Source: Tipula vernalis (taxonomy: Eukaryota > Arthropoda > Insecta > Diptera > Tipulidae). Taken from it: a stretch of 64,000 nucleotides of DNA. Both the position numbers and the translations under genes were made by a program. Positions 37,891-46,992 of the stretch are shown here, piece after piece; the first letter of the stretch is position 1; each line of letters starts with the position of its first letter. Below the pieces are notes generated by a model that saw nothing but the letters and a program-made list of their open reading frames with translations, made no database searches and had not been told where the DNA came from. The DNA is taken from contig OY282560.1 in NCBI GenBank assembly GCA_958295665.1, positions 310,353,236 to 310,417,235 on the forward strand, in the 5' to 3' direction.

Positions 37891-38427
37891 TTATGTTTGT
37901 CCTATATATGTTTAACCATTATGTTTGTCCATTATGTTTGGCCTGTTCAACGGAGAATTACACCTGGTACCTTGCCAACGAACCAAAAACCCGAAAAAGA
38001 GGTGTGTGTAAAAAAAGATACCCTCCCCCCCTCCCTTCAGAAACGGATCAAGAATTATTCTGGTGGCATTCTCACCCTCCAGGGAACTATTCCAACCTTA
38101 GGAGAAATTCTCTTCGTCTCCGTGTATGTCCCTCCTTACACATCAAACTACAATCGAAAACGATCCTCGGAAATATTTTCAATACTACTTTCAGTGGCTA
38201 ACCGGACCGCTGTCCCAAATTACGCGAAATTATTTTTCTTGGTGACTTTAATGCTCAGATTGGATCAGATGATCTCCCAAATAGCAAACACATTGGCTCC
38301 AACCTAACTTATAGTGCTTCCAACGAAAACGGAGTTGCGCGAGAGCTTTTGGCGAGCTAAAGTCAGTTATTCATTCAAACCAAAAAAGGGCGAAAAAGAA
38401 CCTCCACAACTTGGACCAACGGCCGAA
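37890..38427 (+). mobile_element. Non-LTR retrotransposon (LINE), endonuclease part
   Basis: The frame at about 38060-38210 reads GGILTLQGTIPTLGEILFVS and VYVPPYTSN, followed in another frame by FLGDFNAQIGSDD at about 38236. This is an APE-type endonuclease, the nicking enzyme for target-primed insertion. The reading is cut off by the LTR element at 38432 and resumes at 49516. A direct duplication of about 24 bp (GTTTAACCATTATGTTTGTCC) occurs at about 37880-37930. Confidence 0.75.
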
Positions 38428-38569
38428 CCTTTGTAACGATTCGGTTAACAATAATAATTATTTTTTTTTCTCTCAACTTTATTGAATCGTGAATTATATA
38501 CTACTTGTGATGACAGATTGACAGCTTATTGGCTGCTTTCTGTGAAAAATACTTCACACTCAGTAATCA

Positions 38570-39059
38570 TACCGATTTTCCATCGTCATAGTATAATAGT
38601 ATAATAGTATTATACTATTATACTACGACGATGGAAAACCGAAGTTGATAGTATAATAGTATAAATATAATATTTTGTTATACTAGCTATCAAAAATATA
38701 ATAGGTAGCAAATTATGTTTTTAACATTGTAAATTTATCTGACAGTGTATTATTTTGACAATTCACTAAATTACCATTCGATTTTTTTTTTTGTTTTTTT
38801 TTTGGTGGTATCTGCATAGTCCATACATTTTATTAATTTTTTAAAAACACAACTAATGCGTATGCTTGGTTATTTTTAATTGTTTTTTTATTATGGATAG
38901 ACGTTAAAATTTTAAAAATAAGAATTATACCTACGTTCACATAAAAAAAACTATAATTGGTGCTAACTTCATCGCGTGCGATGGAAAACCGACAAGGAAT
39001 AATAGTATAATAGTATTATACTATTATGCTATTATACTATTGACGATGGAAAATCGGTA
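38570..39059. mobile_element. MITE A inside the 5' LTR
   Basis: 490 bp, with perfect 18-bp terminal inverted repeats (TACCGATTTTCCATCGTC). It is flanked by TCA on both sides, and the 3' LTR shows the empty site. Both ends are compound: each terminal repeat is followed by TAGTATAATAG arrays and a second, inverted near-copy of the terminal repeat (GATGGAAAACCG at about 38626 and 38981), giving a foldback structure. No ORF. Confidence 0.92.
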
Positions 39060-39833
39060 TCAGTCATTGCACTGTAATTGTCGATTGGAGGTAGCGAGAA
39101 AGCACTACCTATCGGAATAAAATAAAGCTGTAATACCATAGAAAAAATTAGCATCAGCGCTCGCAGAACGACTGAAGTATGGTATAGTGGAATTTTTTTG
39201 AAGTTTTTATGCATCAAATATTTTTTGTCTAAAATCACGGTTCCAATCGTTAATGGATAGTGGTTGGTAGGGATGACTTACGCAAAATTCGCGGTAAAAA
39301 AATAAAAGGAAAAGAAAAAAACGAAACGAGCGTCAGTCAACATAGCGATTTTAGCGAAGTATTTTGTATTCGTTCTCGTCAAAAAAAAAGCGAGATAGTT
39401 TTTTTCCATTGTGTGTTCTAAATAAAATGGATGTGAATTATTTATTATAAAACATTTTTTTTTTCTCTCGTTCCATTTGTTTTTTTGTATTTTAAATTAA
39501 CAAAGAATTATTTAAAAAAAAACAAAAGAAAAACTAAAATAGACTGGACGCACCGAAAATGTTATATGATTTTTTTTTTTGAGTTATCGTAGAATATAAC
39601 CAATTAAAAGACAATTTTTGTATTTGGCATCGTACTTAAACCGCGTTGGACGCGTGAAAAATTCTGTGAAACAAAATTACATAAAATTAAAATAACTATT
39701 GTATATAACAACCGTGTGTTACTTGGGGGAACGTTGATTGTCGGGTGATTCTCCTTGCGATTGGTGTTGTGAAGCCTGGAGGTGGGAGCCGTGGGTGCGC
39801 GTGGTTACGAAAAAAGAAAAAAAATATTGTTTG

Positions 39834-40010
39834 TGAGCTGCTTACGATTAACATGGTGATCTCTACGGTAAAATACTGTTTCTGAGCTGTTTACGGTAAA
39901 AAATATTTCATGAGCTGTTTACGGTAAATCTATTGATTTGGTAGCTGTTTACGGTCAAGGTTCTATTACGATACCGGTTAAAATACTGTTTGGTGAGCGG
40001 TCTACGGTTA
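39834..40010 (+). repeat. Degenerate GAGCTGTTTACGGTAAA repeats in the 5' LTR
   Basis: Six clear copies of a 17-bp word are spaced about 24-40 bp apart, with the same array at 48459-48633 in the 3' LTR. Their place in the transcribed or promoter part of the LTR suggests binding sites for a host factor or an RNA signal (inference). Confidence 0.8.
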
Positions 40011-40888
40011 GAGGTGAATATAAATTTGACCACTTCGTGCTACGCAATATAACTGGAGATAAGTGTGTAGAACAAGCATTAATCGGATAACATCAAGCAG
40101 CATATCGTGGAGTGCAGCAGTGGGCGATGTTGAGGGTCGTCAACAGCTATAGAACAGCACGACAAGGGTATAAAAAAATTTTAGATTGTAAGAGGAAAAA
40201 TTTGTTTATATATATATATATGGGTGATTATTATTATTATATTTGTTCATAATCAAATTTTGTTGTTGTTTTTTTTTGCTCTACATAACACTGTGACACA
40301 GGGGAGGGCAAAAACAAAAAAAGAAATTTTCATTGTTTATTTCCAGATTCCAGTGGCGGGTTCAAAGAGCTCAATGGACTCTACACGGGATGCGCGTCAA
40401 GTTTAAAAAAAATTCAACGGGAAAAGGAACTTTCCTTTTTATGGTGTTATATTAAGGGGAAGGTGACTAAAGACGAGAACAAAACGAAACAGAAAAAAAA
40501 AATAATAATAATTGTTAATTACCAAATTGTAATTTAGTAATTTTTTTTTATTATTAAAAAAATATATTTAAAAATTTGTTAATGGGATACTGAAAAGAAT
40601 GATGTGTCGTTAATTTTTTTGTTGTGTTCGGCGGGGTTGGCAGACGTTGAGCTAACGTCGCAGACGTAGGTATGAATATTAACATCTAGCAGTTTTTAGG
40701 TCTTGCGAGACACCACCAACGGGACCCATCCTCGACTGAGATATAGCCGCAAACGCTGCAGGTGGTGATTGCAAGATGTTCTGGCTACGAGAGACGACAC
40801 GTGTGAACCGAATCGTGACAGCGGGACAAGAGTCTTACTTCAGCTGTTCAGCCGCGTGATATATATAACTGGTCTTATCTCGTAACAG

Positions 40889-40905
40889 TGGCGCCCAAAT
40901 GGAAC
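40889..40905 (+). promoter_or_regulatory. Primer-binding-like site
   Basis: TGGCGCCCAAATGGAAC begins one base after the 5' LTR. TGGCGCC is the usual start of a site complementary to the 3' end (including CCA) of a tRNA. Which tRNA is not determined. Confidence 0.7.
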
Positions 40906-41795
40906 AATGGTATAACGGCATTTAATGGGAAATTTTTGGTTTTACAACAGGTTAGTCAAATCTTGGTTAAATTTTTTTTGTATAGTTCGACATATTGGCA
41001 TGTTCGTTAGCATCAGTTTTATACTTTGAGTCTGCGGCATTATATGCGAGTATGTTGATCTATAAATTCAATTTTTTTTTTTTAAATTCAAAACAATTCG
41101 AAACAAACAATTTTCTTTTACAGTTGAGACTCCTTGGTGTGAATTAATCGCCTTCAGTATCATTATTCTTACTATGAATAATTGAATCTGAAAGTATTGT
41201 ATGTGATTCCCCAAGGATGTCGTCAACTTCCGGTGATTTGAGATACTCATGCACACTCTGTTTTCTGTTTAAAACATATGACTGCATTGTGTGGAGAGGC
41301 ATCTAGTATTTTTTTTTCTGTGATATTGAGCCTACAGGCATGTCTCTGAAGATAGATCTGTTTGTCAGGTAGTTAATATCATATAGAGGTCAAAGCACAT
41401 TTTTTTTTTATATATATTTTTGAAAAAAAAGAGAATTTAAATCTTGTAATGTAAGTCCTACGTTTGCGACGTCATCATATTTGTTTAACCTCCCGAACAC
41501 TTGTGTTGTATTATTTGTTTATTAGAAATATTATATATTTATTTATTATTATATATACCTATATTTTTTTTCTTTATTTATCATATTATATACATTAAGA
41601 TAACAAAAGGTTTATTTTATAGGGTCTTATTTACTGTTCTAGTTACTTTCTTATTTATATATTTTTTTTTATTTACTTGGTATTAAATCAAACACAGAAC
41701 ATTTTTTTTTGTATACAGTTTTGTGAACTTTAGACGCGGTAGTAGGTTAGTTGCTTTCCATTTCACAAAAGGAATTTTTGTAGGTAACAGTCAAA
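40906..41795 (+). other. Leader of the LTR element
   Basis: About 890 bp between primer site and gag start, T-rich in its second half, with no significant ORF. It should hold the packaging signal, but none can be recognised by eye. Confidence 0.5.
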
Positions 41796-43709
41796 ATGAA
41801 TCATAGACATTTGGAAAACGATGAACTTCAGGTGGAATTTGAAATTCGGGGAATTTCATCAACACCACGATCAATAGAGATGTTGATCGCGAGTTTGGAG
41901 GATGAGAGGAGATTTCCAATTCTCGTTCCAAGTCAACCACACAATAATGCTGTTCGGAACAGTGCACATGAGTTAAAACTGTGCGTATTGAAATTGAATC
42001 GTGTTCAATCCGCCTTAGCTTTAGAGAGCGTAACTCATGAGGATCTTGAGTCGTCCCAATCTCGTCTTTTGCATGTACAAGGTCGCCTTAAACGATTGAA
42101 TAACGCTGGTCTTGATATACCAGGAGTAGGAGAATTGTTGGTTCGCACTAACCAAATTAGTGAATCGCTGAGAGATGCCATGTTTAGTGATAATTTTTCC
42201 CCATCCCTGGCAAGTTCAACAATTCGTCAAGTACGATCCTTCGACGAAGTCCAAAATCATTCTGATCCCCAAAGCCATCCCTTAGTCGGTAATAGTTCGG
42301 TTCTCGCGACTCCGCGGTGTAATCCAATAGTGAGTGAACCCGTTAATAATCCAACAGTGAAACCTATGGAGCACATCAAGAATAATTCAATTGGTGAGGC
42401 AAACGACCTTATGCCACAATTGATGGCCAGTTTCGACACATTATTGAATAACTTCAATAGTAAGTTAAATAGGATCGGTCAACCAAATATGAATACCAAT
42501 GAGGGTAACAGGGTTGCGCCTCAACAGCAAAACTATAGAATTGACGATCGTACATTAACACATACGCTAACTTCCTGGAACCTAAAGTTTAGGGGTGTCG
42601 CGTCGGACATTCCAGTGGAGAATTTCGTGTTTCGTGTGGAACACATGGCAAGAGCATCTAATATACCATTGGACCGTTTAGTGGAGGTAGCTTCTTGTTT
42701 GCTCACGGAGAGTGCGTTAGACTGGTACTGGACGTTTCGACAACGGTACCCTAATATGTACATCAGTTGGGAGTGTCTGAAACATTACTTAATAGATCGA
42801 TTCCAAACGCAGACGAATGAGAGGCATGTAAAGCAGTTATTGGAACAGAGGAAACAAAAATATCCAAAAGAATCATTTATCGAATTTATGGATGATGTTT
42901 ATAAAATCGCTTTACAGTCTAAAAATCCGATCCCAGATGGCGAAATTTTGTCGATACTAATTAATAACATGCGTCCAAGACTTAGAGAAAAGTTTGTCGA
43001 CCGAGAGTTTCAATCCATAAACCAACTAGCGAGCGAATGCCGTCGAGTTGAGCAATTATGGCAGGAGCTTGGAATTAATCCAGAAAGTGGATTAATGACA
43101 AAAGATCGTTACGTTCATGAGGTAGAATCATCTAATATTAACAGTCCCATCAGCATTTCCAAACCTAAATTTCAGTTCAGTGAGGCCTTAAATTCAGCAA
43201 CTCCAGTCGTTAATAATTGCACTACGTACCTTGGTTCTCCTCAACAAGAGAACATATCGGCTGTTTCCTTGGTACGGAATCCAGTAGTAAATAACCAATC
43301 GTATATGCAACTACCGAATTCTTATCAGATACACCCGGTCGGAAACTATGATGCTGAATTAGGTGCGATTAATAATTACAGCCGTAATAATAACAGTCAA
43401 AATCAAGCTAAGTTACCCTATACGAGTCGGGTTTGTTGGAATTGTAAAAATCCAGGTCATTACTTTCGTCGGTGCAAGGCGCCCCTTAGGAAGTTTTGTT
43501 TGGTCTGTGGGAAAGAGAATTCATCTTATGCGGAGTGTACAAATTGCAACTCTTCAACCCAGGGAAACTGGCAAAGGAGGGAATGGATACCTCGGGAGTC
43601 CAACCCTCAACACTCAAGCATTCCGATCAAAAACAAGTCATTCGAGGATGCCGCCTCCAATACGGATCCCGAATTTTACAAACGGTTGGGCAACCAACCG
43701 AAGTCGTAA
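41796..43709 (+). CDS. gag: Gag polyprotein of the mdg3/Blastopia-like element
   Basis: An uninterrupted 637-residue frame. The N-terminal 200 residues are polar and partly helical. The capsid-like region begins around LTSWNLKFRGVASDIPVENF (about residue 262) with ALDWYWTFRQRYPN and FIEFMDDV, the retrotransposon gag fold of mdg3-type elements. Near the C terminus lies a zinc knuckle CWNCKNPGHYFRRC and a second Cys cluster CLVCGKENSSYAEC that lacks the histidine. It would form the particle and bind element RNA. The pol frame overlaps its last 214 bases in the -1 frame, so Gag-Pol is probably made by -1 frameshifting. Confidence 0.95.
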   Translation: MNHRHLENDELQVEFEIRGISSTPRSIEMLIASLEDERRFPILVPSQPHNNAVRNSAHELKLCVLKLNRVQSALALESVTHEDLESSQSRLLHVQGRLKRLNNAGLDIPGVGELLVRTNQISESLRDAMFSDNFSPSLASSTIRQVRSFDEVQNHSDPQSHPLVGNSSVLATPRCNPIVSEPVNNPTVKPMEHIKNNSIGEANDLMPQLMASFDTLLNNFNSKLNRIGQPNMNTNEGNRVAPQQQNYRIDDRTLTHTLTSWNLKFRGVASDIPVENFVFRVEHMARASNIPLDRLVEVASCLLTESALDWYWTFRQRYPNMYISWECLKHYLIDRFQTQTNERHVKQLLEQRKQKYPKESFIEFMDDVYKIALQSKNPIPDGEILSILINNMRPRLREKFVDREFQSINQLASECRRVEQLWQELGINPESGLMTKDRYVHEVESSNINSPISISKPKFQFSEALNSATPVVNNCTTYLGSPQQENISAVSLVRNPVVNNQSYMQLPNSYQIHPVGNYDAELGAINNYSRNNNSQNQAKLPYTSRVCWNCKNPGHYFRRCKAPLRKFCLVCGKENSSYAECTNCNSSTQGNWQRREWIPRESNPQHSSIPIKNKSFEDAASNTDPEFYKRLGNQPKS

Positions 43710-44980
43710 ATAATCCAAATTTCCAATTTGCTAACAATTATGTCTCTCTTAATTGTAAAGATAAAAATCCTTTTCATCGCGCGTGGTTATATTTTAAGGA
43801 AAAACGTAAGATTCATAAACTTATTTGTGCATCCTTAATTTCGACGGAGATTGATGATCGTCCGTATGTAACAGTGGAAATTTTTAATCAACCTGTAAAG
43901 GGTCTACTTGATTCAGGAGCTAGTATTAGTCTCCTTGGGAAAGACTGTGAGAAATTATTATCCATTGCGGGACTTCCCTTCCATCACGCGCCTTCTACAA
44001 TCTCTGTCGCAAACGGGTCAAAGGAACGCATTTTGGGTTATATAACAGTAAAAATGCGCTTCAACAATCACGAAAAATACTGTCGATTATTCTTAGCACC
44101 AAACTTATCGCAACCTTTGTATCTCGGGATTGACTTCTTCAAATTGTTCGATATAAAAATTCAAGTAAATGAATTATACACTCCACCACCTTCTGATGAT
44201 CTGCCCGAAAACGATCCTTATGTAAACCCTGAAGAATCACTTTTGAAGGATCTTCTACCTCAACAGCAGATAGATTTACAGGAAGTCATTGCGTTGTTTC
44301 CTTCTTCAGTCCATTTGGGTCTGGGACGTACAAACCTTGTGAGCCACTCGATAGACACTGAGCAAGCTAAACCGGTTAAGCAAAGGTACTATGCGGTATC
44401 GCCTGCTATTCAAGCCCTGCTGAACCAAGAACTCGATCGAATGATTGGTTTAGGCGTGCTTGAAGAAAGCTCAAGTCCTTGGTGTTCACCAGTAACATTG
44501 GTAAAGAAATCGAATGGCAAGGTGAGGTTGTGCCTGGACGCCCGAAGGGTTAACGACGTGACAGTGAAAGATGCTTACCCGCTACCAATTATTGATGGAA
44601 TACTGAGTCGTTTGGAGAATACGAATTTCATATCCAGTTTGAATTTGAAAGACGCATTCTGGCAAATACCACTCGACAATGATGCCAAATGTAAGACAGC
44701 GTTTACGGTGCCGGGTAGGCCATTGTATCACTTCACGGTGATGCCCTTCGGGTTGTGTAACGCACCACAAACTATGTGTCGGTTGATGCATAAGGTGATT
44801 CCTCATGAGTACCACGACCGAATTTTTGTCTACCTTGATGATCTTCTGGTTACCGCGAGTACTTTTGAGGAACACCTTGTGCTTCTCCGACTCGTGGCTG
44901 GGTGGTTGCGCAGCGCTAACCTTACCATTAATATCGAAAAAAGCAGGTTTGTACTGAAACGTTTAAAATATTTAGGGTAA
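43496..44980 (+). CDS. pol: Pol, first part: protease and reverse transcriptase
   Basis: 494 residues, -1 relative to gag. Protease active site LLDSGASISLLG is at about residues 137-148. RT follows with SPWCSPVTLVKKSNGKVRLC, YPLPIIDGILSRL, the MPFGLCNAPQT motif and catalytic VYLDDLLV (about 445-452). The frame ends at a TAA near the RT connection, where one extra G in a GGG run (about 44976-44978) shifts the frame away from the second part at 45012. This single change is the only obvious break in the element. The cytoplasmic particle is where these enzymes act. Confidence 0.93.
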   Translation: MFGLWEREFILCGVYKLQLFNPGKLAKEGMDTSGVQPSTLKHSDQKQVIRGCRLQYGSRILQTVGQPTEVVNNPNFQFANNYVSLNCKDKNPFHRAWLYFKEKRKIHKLICASLISTEIDDRPYVTVEIFNQPVKGLLDSGASISLLGKDCEKLLSIAGLPFHHAPSTISVANGSKERILGYITVKMRFNNHEKYCRLFLAPNLSQPLYLGIDFFKLFDIKIQVNELYTPPPSDDLPENDPYVNPEESLLKDLLPQQQIDLQEVIALFPSSVHLGLGRTNLVSHSIDTEQAKPVKQRYYAVSPAIQALLNQELDRMIGLGVLEESSSPWCSPVTLVKKSNGKVRLCLDARRVNDVTVKDAYPLPIIDGILSRLENTNFISSLNLKDAFWQIPLDNDAKCKTAFTVPGRPLYHFTVMPFGLCNAPQTMCRLMHKVIPHEYHDRIFVYLDDLLVTASTFEEHLVLLRLVAGWLRSANLTINIEKSRFVLKRLKYLG

Positions 44981-46922
44981 CATCATTGGAGAAGGTTGCA
45001 TTCGTGTAGATTTGGATAAAGTACGGGCTATCGAAGACCTACCTCTTCCACAGACAGTAAAACAGTTACGGCGTTTCCTTGGTATGTGTGGTTGGTACAG
45101 GCGATTCATTGCTAATTTCTCGTCAATCTCTGCACCACTTACTGACCTATTAAAGACCAAGACTAAAATAGTTTGGAACGACGAAGCACAAAACTCCTTT
45201 AGAATTCTAAAACAGCGTCTTACTTCCGCTCCCGTTCTTGTGCATCCCAATTTCGAATTGCCTTTCTACATCCAGGTAGATGCTTCCTCGAGAGGCGTTG
45301 GCGGCGTTTTGTTTCAAAAGATGGGTGAATCCGAACATCCCATAGCGTTTTTTTCAAAAAAACTGAATGGTACTCAGAGAAAGTATAGTGTCACAGAACT
45401 CGAGTGTTACGCTGCCGTCCTTTCAGTAAAACATTTTCGCCATTACATCGAAGGGTTTGAGTTCACCATAATTTCCGATCATGCGAGCCTTCGTTGGCTC
45501 ATGAATATGTCGGATCTGTCAGGTCGTCTGGCTAGATGGAGTCTGCAACTACAGTGTCATAAATTTAATATCGAGTATCGAAAGGGACCGCTAAATGTGG
45601 TACCAGATGCGCTATCACGTGCATTTTGTGACGCATTGACTGATCATGCTGATTCGAATGAGGCTTGTAGTAATGGCTGGGTAGATATGAATTCTCCTGC
45701 ATTCCAGGACGAGGAATATATAAACCTGAGAGAAAAATACCAAAACCTCGAGAATGTCGATTCCAATTTCAGAGTTGAAAATGATAAACTGTTAATATCC
45801 CAGGCATATGGTATACGATATACACACACGGATATCTCAAATTGGAAATTGGTCATTCCCAAAAGTTTGATTCCATCTGTTATTCATTCGACGCACATAC
45901 CCATTGCTTCTGGTCATGCAGGTATTTATAAAACGCTCGAAAGGCTGCAGCGTTACTATTTTTGGGTCGGTATGGCTGATGACGTTCGAAAATTTGTGAA
46001 TGATTGTACCATCTGCAAAATGTCAAAAGCAACCAATTCAATTACACGACCACCAATGGGTAGTTCCGCGATGACTATGCGTCCATTTCAGAAACTATAC
46101 ATTGACTATTTGGGACCATATCCACGCTCTCGAAATGGAAATACTTGCGTGTTGGTCGTGCTTGACCACTATTCAAAATTTATACGCCTTAAAGCTTTTC
46201 GGGATGCCTCGTCAACTTCGTTGTGTGATTACCTGGAAAAGGAAATATTTCTTCTTTACTCTGTTCCTGAAATAGTATTTTCTGACAACGGGAGACAATT
46301 TCAGTCGAATTTGTTTAAAAACCTACTAAATAAGTACGGGATTCAACATACCAAAACACCGTTTCACTCTCCTCAGAGTAATGCTTCTGAACGAACGAAT
46401 CGTACTATTCTACAAACCATACGTGCATACGTGGGTGAAAATCACGTCACTTGGGATGTGAATCTTGACCAAGTGGCTTCAACTCTTAGGAACGTTGTAC
46501 ATTTTTCCACAGGGTATTCCCCACATTATCTCGTGAATGGCCAGCATTTAATAACTCACGGTTCTGAATATGAACTTCGTCGGTTGTTGGGATGTGACAC
46601 TGAACATGAAGTAAGTTTAAATCTAAGATCTTCACGATTGGATTTGATCCACACTAACGTAATTAAACATCTACAACAGGCTCACATAAAATCCGAACGC
46701 CAATATAACCTTCGAAGTAAACCACGTGAATTGACAGTGGGGCAGCGCGTGTTTGTTAGGACATATACCCAAAGTGCCGCGTCGAAACAATTCTCGTCAA
46801 AATTTGCTCCAAAATTTGTGCCCGCCGTCATAACAGCTAGAATTGGTAATGTTGCGTTTACCTTACAGGACGAAACAGGTAAATTGTTGGGCACATATCA
46901 TGCTAAAGACATACGCACTTGA
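44981..46922 (+). CDS. pol: Pol, second part: RNase H and integrase
   Basis: An open frame continuous in sense with the first part but shifted by one base. RT connection FLGMCGWYRRFI, then RNase H with VDASSRGVGGVL and the ISDHASLRWL motif, then DALSRAF. Integrase shows the HHCC zinc region (SGHAGIYKTLERLQRYYFW, then CTICK), catalytic Asp in YIDYLGPYPRS and VFSDNGRQFQS, and Glu in NASERTNRTI, a DDE arrangement. The C-terminal part contains GQRVFVRTYTQS. The stop is 70 bp before the 3' LTR. No envelope gene follows. Confidence 0.93.
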
Positions 46923-46950
46923 AGGAAATAAATTTGTTTAGTAAGCACAA

Positions 46951-46992
46951 GGCTGGTTTTGAGACATCTCAGGGTGTGAGTCGTCCCCACGA
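46951..46992 (+). promoter_or_regulatory. Conserved block before the 3' LTR, in place of a polypurine tract
   Basis: The 42 bp just upstream of the LTR (GGCTGGTTTTGAGACATC through TCGTCCCCACGA) match 26000-26042 of the older remnant much better than surrounding sequence does. A normal purine-rich plus-strand primer is not seen here. Function as the initiation site of plus-strand synthesis is inference. Confidence 0.6.

Larger units (their letters stand above)
38432..40887 (+). repeat. 5' LTR (carries MITE A)
   Basis: Runs from TGTAACGATTCGG to CTCGTAACA and matches 46993-49515 nearly base for base once insertions are removed. Length without the 490-bp insertion is 1,966 bp. An internal block of GAGCTGTTTACGG repeats lies at 39834-40010. 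Confidence 0.95.

Noticed and set aside
39834..40010. CRISPR-like array
   Set aside because: The repeats are short and degenerate with no regular spacer, and they lie in an LTR of an insect element.
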